Source of the DNA: Pegethrix bostrychoides GSE-TBD4-15B
Lineage (GTDB): Bacteria; Cyanobacteriota; Cyanobacteriia; Elainellales; Elainellaceae
DNA length: 64,000 nt
Reading direction: 5' to 3'
Assembly: GCA_019359155.1 (NCBI GenBank)
Contig: JAHHHV010000080.1
Span: forward strand, 1-64,000
Below are positions 33,554 to 42,057 of this stretch, in pieces. Every line of letters starts with the position of its first letter. Position 1 is the stretch's first letter. The translations under genes were made by a program, and so were the position numbers. The notes beneath the pieces were generated by a model. It was not told the DNA's origin, ran no database searches, and saw only the letters and a program-made list of their open reading frames with translations.

Positions 33554-34951
33554 ATGAAACCGTTGTCGCAGACCGTCGAATTTGATCTGGCCGTGCTGAA
33601 CCGATACAATCAGCCATTGCCGCGCTATACTAGCTACCCACCTGCCACAGAACTGACGCCCGACTTTGATCGCCATGCTTTCCAGGTAGCGATTGCAGCG
33701 GGCAACCATAAAAAAACGCCCCTGTCGCTCTACTGCCATATTCCGTTCTGTGAAACGCCCTGCTACTTCTGCGGTTGCAACACGGTGATCACGCCACGTA
33801 AACAGGTCGCAGATCCCTATTTAGACTATCTCAGCCGCCATATTCAGCAGATCGCCAGTCTGGTTAATCCTGAGCGGCGGGTGCATCAGCTGCACTGGGG
33901 CGGCGGGACACCCAACTACCTAAATTTAGATCAGGTTGAGTTTCTCTGGAATCAGCTGAATCAGCATTTCCGGCTGGATGAGGCGGCGGAAGTCTCGATC
34001 GAGATTAATCCCCGCTATGTGGATCGCAACTATTTACTGGAGCTGCGCCAGTTGGGATTCAATCGGATTAGCTTTGGGATTCAGGATTTTAATCCTAAAG
34101 TGCAGGAGGCTGTGAATCGGATTCAGCCGGAGGCAATGTTATTCGACGTGATGGATTGGATTCGCGATGCCGGATTCGAGAGCGTTAACGTTGATTTAAT
34201 TTATGGATTGCCGTTTCAGACTGCCATAACGTTTCAGGAAACGGTTCAAAAAACTCTGCGGCTCGATCCCGATCGGATTGCTGTGTTCAACTTTGCCTAT
34301 GTGCCCTGGCTGAAGCCAATCCAGAAACGAATGCCCGCCGAGGCGATGCCCAATGCAGGCGAGAAGCTGCAGATTTTGCAGCAAACCATCGGCCAGCTCA
34401 CCCAAGGCGGCTATGTGTTTATCGGCATGGATCACTTTGCCAAACCGACAGACGAACTGGCCGTAGCGCAACAGGCGGGCAATCTGCACCGCAACTTCCA
34501 GGGCTACACCACCAAACCCGAATCGGATTTGCTCGGCTTTGGCATGACTTCAATCAGCATGTTGCAGGATGTCTATTGCCAGAACCAGAAGCGCCTGAAG
34601 GACTTCTACCGCGCCCTAGATGCGAACGAATTGCCCATTGAGCGGGGCGTACAGCTCAGCCAGGACGATCTGATTCGGCGCACGGTGATCATGGAGTTGA
34701 TGTGTCAGTTTCAGCTCTCGGCCCATGATCTAGAGGCCAAGTATCACCTGGGATTCGATCTCGATTTCAACGACTATTTTGCCGCCCATCTGCCCAAGTT
34801 GGATGCGCTGGAGGCCGATGGCTTGATCCACCGCTGGGGCGACGGAATTGAAGTGACACCGCTAGGACGGCTGCTGATTCGCAATATCGCCTCGGTGTTT
34901 GATGCCTATCTCAAACAGAACACCACCTCTAGTTTCTCAAGAGCCATTTGA
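33554..34951 (+). CDS. hemN: Oxygen-independent coproporphyrinogen III oxidase
   Basis: The 465-residue radical SAM enzyme has the family opening RYNQPLPRYTSYPPA and the cluster motif C-x3-C-x2-C in HIPFCETPCYFCGC, followed by the fourth HemN-type cysteine. It converts coproporphyrinogen III to protoporphyrinogen IX without oxygen. The N-terminal segment before the motif and the YTSYPPA sequence distinguish true HemN from HemW-like proteins. In the low-oxygen cluster it replaces HemF, so heme and chlorophyll synthesis can go on when oxygen is scarce. The 249-base gap from ho2 contains a hairpin and may have a separate promoter. Confidence 0.95.
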   Translation: MKPLSQTVEFDLAVLNRYNQPLPRYTSYPPATELTPDFDRHAFQVAIAAGNHKKTPLSLYCHIPFCETPCYFCGCNTVITPRKQVADPYLDYLSRHIQQIASLVNPERRVHQLHWGGGTPNYLNLDQVEFLWNQLNQHFRLDEAAEVSIEINPRYVDRNYLLELRQLGFNRISFGIQDFNPKVQEAVNRIQPEAMLFDVMDWIRDAGFESVNVDLIYGLPFQTAITFQETVQKTLRLDPDRIAVFNFAYVPWLKPIQKRMPAEAMPNAGEKLQILQQTIGQLTQGGYVFIGMDHFAKPTDELAVAQQAGNLHRNFQGYTTKPESDLLGFGMTSISMLQDVYCQNQKRLKDFYRALDANELPIERGVQLSQDDLIRRTVIMELMCQFQLSAHDLEAKYHLGFDLDFNDYFAAHLPKLDALEADGLIHRWGDGIEVTPLGRLLIRNIASVFDAYLKQNTTSSFSRAI

Positions 34952-35002
34952 GCAGGAAATGTCAAGGACGACGCAAGAATATAACCAGGAAGGGAGTAAG
35001 CA

Positions 35003-37042
35003 ATGCGTATCTTAATGATTCAGCCTAACTATCATTCTGGTGGTGCCGAAATCGCTGGGAACTGGCCTCCCAGTTGGGTTCCCTATGTGGGTGGAGCGTT
35101 AAAGACCGCAGGTTTCAACGAGATCCGCTTCGTTGATGCCATGACAAACTATATTGCCGATGCAGATCTGGCGGAGATCATCCGCGAGTATCAACCCCAT
35201 GTCGTACTGGCAACGGCAATTACGCCCATGATCTACCAGTCTCAGCGCACCTTGAAGCTGGTAAAAGAAGTCTGCCCAGATGCCAAAGCCATTATGGGTG
35301 GGATACATCCCACATACATGTATCGGGAGGTATTAAATGAAGCGGCTTGGATTGATTACATCATTCGAGGTGAGGGAGAAGAAATTACAGTTAATTTACT
35401 ACGGGCGATCGCTAACGGCACGGATGAGCGCGATCGCCGCCAAATCCTGGGACTTGCCTTTCTTGAAGACGGTAAAGTTGTGGCTACCCCTGCTCACCAA
35501 CCGATCAAAGACCTGAACACGCTGACTCCTGACTGGACGCTGTTGGACTGGCCAACCTATATATATACACCGCTGAATGTGCGAGTTGCCGTCCCCAACT
35601 ATTCACGAGGCTGTCCGTTTCGCTGTCGCTTTTGTTCGCAATGGAAGTTTTGGCGTAAATATCGCTCCCGTTCGCCCAAACATTTCGTAGATGAAATTGA
35701 GCAGTTGGTCAAGGAGCACCAGATTGGATTTTTCATCCTAGCTGATGAGGAGCCGACCATTAACAAGTCACGGTTTGTGGCGCTCTGCCAAGAGTTGGTC
35801 GATCGCAACTTAGGGGTGCATTGGGGCATCAACACAAGAGTTACCGATATTCTGCGCGACGAGAAGGAATTACCCCTGTATCGTCAAGCTGGACTGGTGC
35901 ATGTTTCTTTAGGAACGGAAGCAGCGGCGCAACTGAACCTCAACCTCTTCCGCAAAGAAACGACGATCGCCGATAACAAACGAGCCGTGCAGCTCTTGCG
36001 GGATCATGGCATCTTGGCAGAAGTTCAATTCATCATGGGGTTGCCCAGTGAAACCCCCGAAACCATTGAGGAAACCTACCGAATGGCACGCGACTGGAAG
36101 GCAGACATGACCAATTGGAACATGTACACGCCCTGGCCATTCTCAGAGCTATTCCAGGATTTGCAGGACAAAGTTGAAATTCGCGATTATTCTCACTACA
36201 ACTTTGTGACACCCATCATCAAGCCCGATCAGATGACGCGGGAGGATGTCCTCAAAGGAGTGCTGCGTAACTATGCGCGGTTCTACTCTTGGAAGTTTCT
36301 AGAGTACTGGTTTGAACCCGATCCTTTTAAGCGCCGCTATCTCTTAGGCTGCCTCTGGGCGTTTGTCAAAACCACCCTCAACAAGCGCTTCTATAACCTG
36401 AGCCGCGTTAAGCAGAAAGGATTGCATACCGAAGTGGAGTTTGGCTTTGATGAATCCAAGATTCTTTCTGCCGAACAAATGGCTCAGCTCAAACAGCATC
36501 AGTCACCCGATATCGATTCATTGGGCACGATTTCAGCCTGCGGTGGATCGAATGAATCATCAGAAACCAGCGGTTACACCAAAGTACAGAACCCCCATGA
36601 GATTATCCAGGTGGCCGTCATTGAGGCAGATGAGCAAACTCGCGTTAACTTGCGGGTAGACTTGCGGGCCCAAGAGGGAATTGAAGTTGCCAGCGAAGCC
36701 ACCAACGCTGAGACCGGGATTGTGCTGCTGGAATCGATTGATGTTGACGTTGCCGTGGTGGATAGTAGCTTGCCAGATATGGATCTGGTTAAGTTCATTC
36801 GCATGGCCCGGAAAGCTCAAGCAAATTCCTATGTGATTCCATCCAAAATCCTAGTGCTCGTTACCCCTGCGAACCTCTCTGTGGTATCAGATGTGATCGC
36901 AGCCGGAGCCGATGCGATATACTTGAAAGGCTCGTCCATTGAGCAACTGGCGAATGCCGTCAGGATGACCCATCGCAATGGGATGTATCAAGATCCGGCG
37001 ATCGCCAACCTCCTTGAGCCAGCAGTAACAGCCTGGTCATGA
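35003..37042 (+). CDS. chlE: Anaerobic Mg-protoporphyrin ester cyclase fused to a receiver domain
   Basis: Residues 1-485 are a B12-binding/radical SAM protein of BchE type: NYHSGGAEIAGNWPP at the start, the cobalamin domain to about 140, and C204/C208/C211 in GCPFRCRFCSQWKFWR. Sequences FILADEEPTIN and WGINTRVTDILRDEK are near those of purple bacterial BchE. The enzyme forms ring E from water-derived oxygen. Cyanobacterial versions proven by complementation were named chlE. After a linker, residues about 535-665 form a receiver domain with D543 (EADEQ), phosphoacceptor D587 (VVDSSLPD), T621 and K642 (YLKGS), so it looks phosphorylatable. BchE proteins normally end before this. AAGGGAG precedes the ATG. 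Three GCGATCGC sites lie in the gene, unlike its neighbours. Confidence 0.93.
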   Translation: MRILMIQPNYHSGGAEIAGNWPPSWVPYVGGALKTAGFNEIRFVDAMTNYIADADLAEIIREYQPHVVLATAITPMIYQSQRTLKLVKEVCPDAKAIMGGIHPTYMYREVLNEAAWIDYIIRGEGEEITVNLLRAIANGTDERDRRQILGLAFLEDGKVVATPAHQPIKDLNTLTPDWTLLDWPTYIYTPLNVRVAVPNYSRGCPFRCRFCSQWKFWRKYRSRSPKHFVDEIEQLVKEHQIGFFILADEEPTINKSRFVALCQELVDRNLGVHWGINTRVTDILRDEKELPLYRQAGLVHVSLGTEAAAQLNLNLFRKETTIADNKRAVQLLRDHGILAEVQFIMGLPSETPETIEETYRMARDWKADMTNWNMYTPWPFSELFQDLQDKVEIRDYSHYNFVTPIIKPDQMTREDVLKGVLRNYARFYSWKFLEYWFEPDPFKRRYLLGCLWAFVKTTLNKRFYNLSRVKQKGLHTEVEFGFDESKILSAEQMAQLKQHQSPDIDSLGTISACGGSNESSETSGYTKVQNPHEIIQVAVIEADEQTRVNLRVDLRAQEGIEVASEATNAETGIVLLESIDVDVAVVDSSLPDMDLVKFIRMARKAQANSYVIPSKILVLVTPANLSVVSDVIAAGADAIYLKGSSIEQLANAVRMTHRNGMYQDPAIANLLEPAVTAWS

Positions 37043-37170
37043 GGTCATATTCAGTCGTGATCGCAACTAATGCCTGTGGGTGCCTATCGAGGCAGGTTTT
37101 ACCGTTGAGTCCTTGTTAAAACAAATTCTCTATTGGCCAAACCATCCCGATAATCAATTGCATTTCCCTA

Positions 37171-37226
37171 TTTATCCATTCTGTTTTATCCATTCTGTTT
37201 TATCCATTCTGTTTTATCCATTCTGT
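37171..37226. repeat. 14-bp tandem repeat, four exact copies
   Basis: TTTATCCATTCTGT is repeated four times without change immediately upstream of the desaturase start. Confidence 0.97.
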
Positions 37227-37242
37227 GGTTGAGGATTTTTTA

Positions 37243-38076
37243 ATGACTGGCAATACCGTGTCAATAGGCCCCAAGCGCCAACCTGCTTTGGATTGGGTCG
37301 CTGTCATCTTCTTCGGGAGTGTTCACCTGCTGGCGCTGACGGCACCCTGGTTTTTCTCTTGGTCTGCGTTGGGAATTACCATATTTCTGCACTGGCTATT
37401 TGGCAGCATTGGGATCTGTCTGGGCTATCATCGGCTCTTGAGCCATCGCAGTTTCCAGGTGCCCAAATGGCTAGAGTATGTCATTGCCCTGATCGGAGCC
37501 ACTGCGTTACAAGGCGGTCCCATTTTCTGGGTTGCAGGTCATCGGTTGCACCATGCCCATACCGAAGATGTCGATAAAGATCCCTACTCTGCCCGTCGCG
37601 GCTTCTGGTGGAGCCACATGCTATGGATTTTCTATCCCCATGCCGAATTCTTTGAGTATGAGCACTACCAGCGGTTTGCCCCTGATTTGGCACGCGATCC
37701 CTTTTATCGCTGGTTGAATCGCTACTTTTTACTGCTGCAACTCCCGCTGGGTCTGATCTTGTATGCCCTGGGAGGCTGGAAATTTGTGATCTGGGGTGTG
37801 GTGGTTCGAGCCGTTCTGCTCTGGCACAGCACCTGGTTTATTAACTCGATCACTCACATGTGGGGCTACCGCACCTTTTGCACAGAGGATAACTCCCGCA
37901 ATCTTTGGTGGGCGGCGATTCTCACCTATGGCGAAGGCTGGCACAATAACCATCATGCTTATCCCAATGTTGCCAAAGCTGGCTGGCGCTGGTGGGAGTA
38001 TGACCCAACCTGGTGGGCAATTTGGCTGTTAAAGAGCTTGGGCATTGCCCGAAAAGTGGTGATGCCGCCGACTTGA
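37243..38076 (+). CDS. Acyl-lipid/acyl-CoA delta-9-type fatty acid desaturase
   Basis: From the ATG at 37243 the protein has 277 residues; GAGG nine bases upstream favours it over a GTG six codons earlier. All three histidine boxes are present: HRLLSHRSF, HRLHHAHTED and HNNHHAYPN, together with membrane helices in the DesC pattern. Desaturases of this group put a double bond at carbon 9 of fatty acids with oxygen. Its place in a low-oxygen cluster fits reports that certain desaturases are induced under micro-oxic conditions in cyanobacteria, presumably to offset slow oxygen-dependent turnover; the exact copy cannot be named. Confidence 0.92.
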   Translation: MTGNTVSIGPKRQPALDWVAVIFFGSVHLLALTAPWFFSWSALGITIFLHWLFGSIGICLGYHRLLSHRSFQVPKWLEYVIALIGATALQGGPIFWVAGHRLHHAHTEDVDKDPYSARRGFWWSHMLWIFYPHAEFFEYEHYQRFAPDLARDPFYRWLNRYFLLLQLPLGLILYALGGWKFVIWGVVVRAVLLWHSTWFINSITHMWGYRTFCTEDNSRNLWWAAILTYGEGWHNNHHAYPNVAKAGWRWWEYDPTWWAIWLLKSLGIARKVVMPPT

Positions 38077-38134
38077 AAAGACAGTCTTGAAAAGACAGAT
38101 CTCAAAGCATAACTCTGGGAGGTCAACCTGACCG

Positions 38135-38971
38135 ATGCCGACTATCACCCCATCTTTCACGTCTGTCTACGGGCCAGTCCGGTCTTGGCGCTGGGGGCAA
38201 TCGCTGGGAATTGATCCGATTGGCCCGCTCTCAACCTGTTCCTTCAACTGTGTCTATTGCCAGCTCGGCGAAATTGAGCACCAAAGCGACCACCGCCAGC
38301 TGTTTATTCCCACCTGCAAAATCCAGCAGGATTTGCAGGATTTACTAGCTGGCCAGATTGATGCTGACCAGATTGATACAGTCACCCTCAGCGGCAGCGG
38401 CGAACCGACCCTAGCCCAAAACCTCGGCGAAATTCTGGCCTTGGCCAAGCAGCTGCTCCATAGACCTGTCGGCGTTCTGACCAACGGCAGCCTGTTGCAT
38501 AATCCGACCGTCTGTGCAGAGCTAGCCCTTGCTGACTGGGTGGCAGTCAAGCTAGACGCCGTTTCTGCCGATGGCCTGCGGCGCGTCAATCGGCCCGTTG
38601 CTAGTTGCTCGCTCCCGCAGCTCTGGGAGGGTTTGCAACAGTTCCGCCAGCGCTATTCTGGCCATCTGGCGATTCAGACCATGCTGCTGTCTGACTGGAG
38701 CGCCTCAGATCAGGCCGAATACAGCCAGCAAATGCAGGTATTGCGGCCTGATGAAATCCAGCTCAACACCCCCACCCGTCCCTGCCCTTTAGTGCATCAG
38801 CTCGAAGCGCGCGGCAACCATTTGCCCGATCCGGCCTACCCAACCCGTCGCCTCAAGCCCATCCAGCCAGAGCTGCTGCAAAACTGGGCGAATCAGCTCG
38901 AGCGGCAGTTGGGCATTCCGGTTCGGTATCCTTTACTCAACCCAACTACTCAACCTAACTACTCAACCTAA
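38135..38971 (+). CDS. Radical SAM protein (COG0731-like)
   Basis: The 278-residue protein has the cluster motif C-x3-C-x2-C in STCSFNCVYCQLG near residues 35-42, the segment TLSGSGEPTL that contacts SAM, and the VLTNGSLL strand. It falls in the group of short Fe-S oxidoreductases related to TYW1/wyosine-type proteins, with no assigned substrate. GGAGG lies 11 bases before the ATG. The next gene, 12 bases on, encodes a second radical SAM protein, so the pair probably works together. The C-terminal tail holds a repeat of CTAACTACTCAAC-type units with a Thr-Gln-Pro-Asn flavour. Confidence 0.85.
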   Translation: MPTITPSFTSVYGPVRSWRWGQSLGIDPIGPLSTCSFNCVYCQLGEIEHQSDHRQLFIPTCKIQQDLQDLLAGQIDADQIDTVTLSGSGEPTLAQNLGEILALAKQLLHRPVGVLTNGSLLHNPTVCAELALADWVAVKLDAVSADGLRRVNRPVASCSLPQLWEGLQQFRQRYSGHLAIQTMLLSDWSASDQAEYSQQMQVLRPDEIQLNTPTRPCPLVHQLEARGNHLPDPAYPTRRLKPIQPELLQNWANQLERQLGIPVRYPLLNPTTQPNYST

Positions 38972-38983
38972 CGGAGGAGCAGC

Positions 38984-39610
38984 ATGAGCCACACAAACCC
39001 CTACCTTCAGCTTCTGGAAATTCCACCCGGCTATCTCAACATCATGGGCTATGTCGATGAGTCAGAGGTGAACGGTCCAGGCTGTCGCGCCGTGATCTGG
39101 ATGCAGGGCTGCCTGCGGGAATGTCCGGGCTGCTTTAATCCAGCTTCCTGGTCGTTTGAGATCAACCAGCTGGTGGCTGTGGATACCCTAGTCGAGAAAA
39201 TCCTCAGCAACCCGCTCAACCAGGGTGTCACTTTTTCGGGCGGCGAACCTTTCTGGCAGGCTCCGGCGCTAGCCGAGTTGGCACGTCGGGTCAAGGCTGC
39301 CGGACTGAACGTCATGTCGTTTACTGGCTTCACGTTAGAACAACTGCAATCGGAACAAGCACCGGCAGGTGTTCAAGACTTGCTGGCGCAGCTCGATGTT
39401 TTAATTGACGGTGCCTACGTGCAGTCTTTGGCAATTCACTCCCCTGATTCTCTGGTTTCCTCTAGTAACCAGCGGGTGCATCTCTTCAACCCAGCTTTTC
39501 AGGATCAGCTAACTTGGGCCAGCGATCAGATCGAAATTCACATCCTCAAAGATGGCAGCCGGATTATCACGGGCTACCAAGGTCAGCTGCATTTGGCCGG
39601 GGTGGAGTAG
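38984..39610 (+). CDS. NrdG-like radical SAM activating enzyme
   Basis: The 208-residue protein resembles anaerobic ribonucleotide reductase activators: MQGCLRECPGCFNPASW gives the cluster motif C-x3-C-x2-C, and VTFSGGEPFWQ binds SAM. GGAGGAG precedes the ATG. NrdG makes a glycyl radical in NrdD, but no NrdD gene is nearby, and cyanobacterial proteins of this type are often annotated only as 4Fe-4S single-cluster proteins. The target is therefore unknown. It follows the COG0731-like radical SAM gene by 12 bases and precedes the flavin gene by 12 bases. Confidence 0.85.
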   Translation: MSHTNPYLQLLEIPPGYLNIMGYVDESEVNGPGCRAVIWMQGCLRECPGCFNPASWSFEINQLVAVDTLVEKILSNPLNQGVTFSGGEPFWQAPALAELARRVKAAGLNVMSFTGFTLEQLQSEQAPAGVQDLLAQLDVLIDGAYVQSLAIHSPDSLVSSSNQRVHLFNPAFQDQLTWASDQIEIHILKDGSRIITGYQGQLHLAGVE

Positions 39611-39622
39611 ATTTGGACAACA

Positions 39623-40804
39623 ATGCTTTTGCCACAATCCGGCTGTCCCGATGAGTGGGAAACCTGCGAGTTGAATCATCCCCGTTCTGCGTCCCATGCA
39701 TATTCTGAAAATTTTATGCTGCCCTTGCCGCCACTCCAGATTGGTTCCCATCTTGCCCCCTACCCCATCATTCAGGGCGCGATGGCTGTGCGCGTCTCTG
39801 GAGCACCGCTGGCCAGTGCAGTTGCCAACGCGGGCGGCATTGGCCTGATTTCGAGTTTTGGCATCGGCCTGCATCCGGACTATTTTGGGGCAGCCTATCC
39901 CAAACGCCGCTTGTTTGAGGCGAATCAGCTGGCGCTGATCGATGCCATCCAGGAGGCTCGGCAAACCAGCCCCACCGGAATGATTGGTGTGAATATTCTG
40001 GTGGCCACCCGAGACTACCCCGAACTGGCCCAAACCGCCGCTGCCCGAGGGGCTAACCTGATCGTCACCGCCGCCGGAATGCCCTGGGACTTGCCCCGCT
40101 ACACTGAGCAGTATCCAGAAGTAGCGCTGGTGCCGATTGTGTCGAATCTAGAATCAGCTCAAGCCCTTTGTGAAACCTGGCAGGAGCGCTACCAGCGCTG
40201 GCCAGACGGCTTGATCGTCGAGAACTGCAAGCTCATCGGCGGCCATTTTGCTAGCCAGTGCGAATCAGGGGATGTGGCGACAATTGCAACCACCGTGGCC
40301 GAGCTGCGGCATTATCTCAACTGGCAGGGTCGAGCCACGCCAATTATAGTCACGGGCGGCATCTGGGATCGGTCGGATATCGAGCGGATGTTGGCGATTG
40401 GAGCCGATGGCGTTCAAATGGGTAGCCGCTTTATCACAACCGCAGAGTGCAGCGCTGACCCACGCTATCAGGCTCTTCACGTCGGAGCTGAAACCCCGGA
40501 CATCATCACCGTGCCCAGCCCAGCCGGGAAACCAGCCCGAGTCATCCGCAATCGCTTTGCTGAACTGGCGCTGGCCGATTCGCCCGACCTAGAAAAACGC
40601 TGCATTGCCAACTGTCTAGCCGCCTGTCTCTGTCGCGACCGAGGCAAAACCTACTGTCTGCTGCAAGCCCTCTCCCGCGCCGCCCAAGGTGATACAGACC
40701 AGGGGCTGCTGTTTTCCGGTGGAGCGGTGCGAGCAGTGGAGCGGATTCTGCCTGTCGCCGAGTTGATGGCGACCCTGACCTGCTCTACCCTCACCGTTCC
40801 CTAG
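39623..40804 (+). CDS. Nitronate monooxygenase/FabK-like flavoprotein
   Basis: The protein has up to 393 residues; an ATG at 39716 (MLPLPPLQIG) would give 362 and aligns better with the family start. The TIM-barrel flavoprotein shows PIIQGAMAVRVSGAPLAS, ANAGGIGLIS, the motif LIVENCKLIGGHFA and the FMN phosphate site VTGGIWDRSD followed by GADGVQMGSRFI. Relatives oxidise nitronates or reduce enoyl-ACP. A C-terminal extension carries four cysteines (CIANCLAACLC), unusual for the family and possibly a metal site. It closes a run of genes from acsF onward on the plus strand. Confidence 0.85.
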   Translation: MLLPQSGCPDEWETCELNHPRSASHAYSENFMLPLPPLQIGSHLAPYPIIQGAMAVRVSGAPLASAVANAGGIGLISSFGIGLHPDYFGAAYPKRRLFEANQLALIDAIQEARQTSPTGMIGVNILVATRDYPELAQTAAARGANLIVTAAGMPWDLPRYTEQYPEVALVPIVSNLESAQALCETWQERYQRWPDGLIVENCKLIGGHFASQCESGDVATIATTVAELRHYLNWQGRATPIIVTGGIWDRSDIERMLAIGADGVQMGSRFITTAECSADPRYQALHVGAETPDIITVPSPAGKPARVIRNRFAELALADSPDLEKRCIANCLAACLCRDRGKTYCLLQALSRAAQGDTDQGLLFSGGAVRAVERILPVAELMATLTCSTLTVP

Positions 40805-40811
40805 CAATCCC

Positions 40812-41135
40812 CTAACGATTGCAGCGCTCGGTGGTCAGCGCTTGGGCAATCGACTCTGGGAGATCTTCCAAACCCGTATCTGCTTCTGTGGCTTGCACTG
40901 GCGAAGCAAAAGTATAGCTGGGGTCGCATTCACCGGTATCGTAAACTTGCAGCACCCATTTATCTGGCAGTCCTTCAACGCCAATTTCCACAACAGACCA
41001 AGTTTCCCCCGTGCAACGCACGCTCAACACCGAAAACCATTCTTGGTCATCGGCAGGGATTTCCAGATCATTGACGAGAAAGTCAATCGCTACTTGTTTA
41101 ACTGCATCGGTGGATTGATTGACGGTTGCCATCAT
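40812..41135 (-). CDS. Small protein of unknown function
   Basis: I do not recognise this protein of 106-107 residues (MATVNQSTDAVKQ). It is acidic and looks like an alpha-beta fold with WSVVEIGVEGLPDKWVLQVY. The first ATG overlaps the stop of the upstream gene (ATGA), and AGGAG lies inside that gene's end, so the two are translationally coupled. Cyanobacteria carry other short proteins with similar central sequence. The operon context is a cupin protein and a second small protein. Confidence 0.8.
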   Translation of the reverse strand: MMATVNQSTDAVKQVAIDFLVNDLEIPADDQEWFSVLSVRCTGETWSVVEIGVEGLPDKWVLQVYDTGECDPSYTFASPVQATEADTGLEDLPESIAQALTTERCNR

Positions 41136-41404
41136 GACTCCTGATTAGTCGGTTGGGGATAGAGGTTCAGCTGGATGGCCAGCTCACGGGCCACATGAAA
41201 TAGAAACTTAGCACCAGCTTGATTTTCTTGATGAGCCATCATTGTGCCGACTTTGACTAGGGTTTGTACCAAGCCTGGATCAATCAAGTCGGGTTGAGCA
41301 TCTAGAACTTCTGGCTCTTGGCCGTTAGGGCAGCTCAGCAGTTGCTCAATCAATTTCAAATATTCTTCTTGACGTTGTTCTGTGAGTTGTTGAGTCATAA
41401 CCAA
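41132..41404 (-). CDS. Small helical protein resembling the N-terminus of TPR-CHAT proteins
   Basis: The 88-90-residue protein (likely start MTQQLTEQRQEEYL) contains YLKLIEQLLSCPNGQEPEVL and LIDPGLVQTLVKVGTMMAHQ. From memory, very similar stretches open many cyanobacterial tetratricopeptide-CHAT proteins; here it stands alone. That suggests an adaptor helix bundle that recruits partners, which is inference. It is the middle gene of a three-gene minus-strand operon, 26 bases after the cupin gene and overlapping the next gene by four bases. Confidence 0.75.
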   Translation of the reverse strand: MVMTQQLTEQRQEEYLKLIEQLLSCPNGQEPEVLDAQPDLIDPGLVQTLVKVGTMMAHQENQAGAKFLFHVARELAIQLNLYPQPTNQES

Positions 41405-41430
41405 AGTCCAATCAAAAGTTCAATCAAAAC

Positions 41431-42057
41431 CTAAAAATTCTTAGCGGTGTGGGTTGCAGGATCAAACTCGAAACGTTTGAAGTGATGGGTCTCACCATAG
41501 ATGCTAAAGGTGACGGTTGGTTCATCACCAAGCGCTTCTACAGAATGAATCGCACCCGGCGTAAAGCTGATCAGATCACCGGGCAAAAGCGTCACTTCCG
41601 AGTTTGGCTCCACCCAGTCAGGAAACTGCGGAGCAGGTCTTCGCTTCCAAAGGGTGTTTTTTTCTTCTCCTTTAAGTACAGCAACAATACCCCAAGTCCC
41701 ATGATTGTGAATAGAGGAGCGAGTGCCCGGTAAGTAGGTAGCTATTTGTACAGTTAACGGATAGCCAATTTCGTCGTAGAGCATGATTATCCCAGTTCCA
41801 GTATTGGGGTTGGGTTCTATATACTGCGTCTGCAACCAGTAGGAGTTGGTGATCAATCGACGCACCAGCAACCAGAGCTGAGGTAAACAGTCTGTCTCGT
41901 CGATTGCCGCTTCCAGCAGATCTTCGACTTCTGTTAAAAACCGATGAAATCGATAGGATGTACGCAGCAGATCCCATTCGCGCGTCGGTTTACAGATCTG
42001 CCATTGTCCTGATTCTGTAACTAGTAAATCTCGATATTTCATCGCTGTTTTAACCAC
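41431..42057 (-). CDS. Cupin protein of the cysteine dioxygenase type
   Basis: The protein has up to 208 residues; MKYRDLLVTE at 42042 is an alternative start. It is a cupin with the metal-binding motif RSSIHNHGTWGIVAVLKGEE and the second motif LLPGDLISFTPGAIHSVEAL. The two histidines in HNH and one near GAIHS match cysteine dioxygenase type I, which oxidises cysteine to cysteine sulfinate using iron and oxygen. The N-terminal half is helical. It heads an operon with two small proteins. The substrate could equally be another thiol. Confidence 0.82.
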   Translation of the reverse strand: MVKTAMKYRDLLVTESGQWQICKPTREWDLLRTSYRFHRFLTEVEDLLEAAIDETDCLPQLWLLVRRLITNSYWLQTQYIEPNPNTGTGIIMLYDEIGYPLTVQIATYLPGTRSSIHNHGTWGIVAVLKGEEKNTLWKRRPAPQFPDWVEPNSEVTLLPGDLISFTPGAIHSVEALGDEPTVTFSIYGETHHFKRFEFDPATHTAKNF

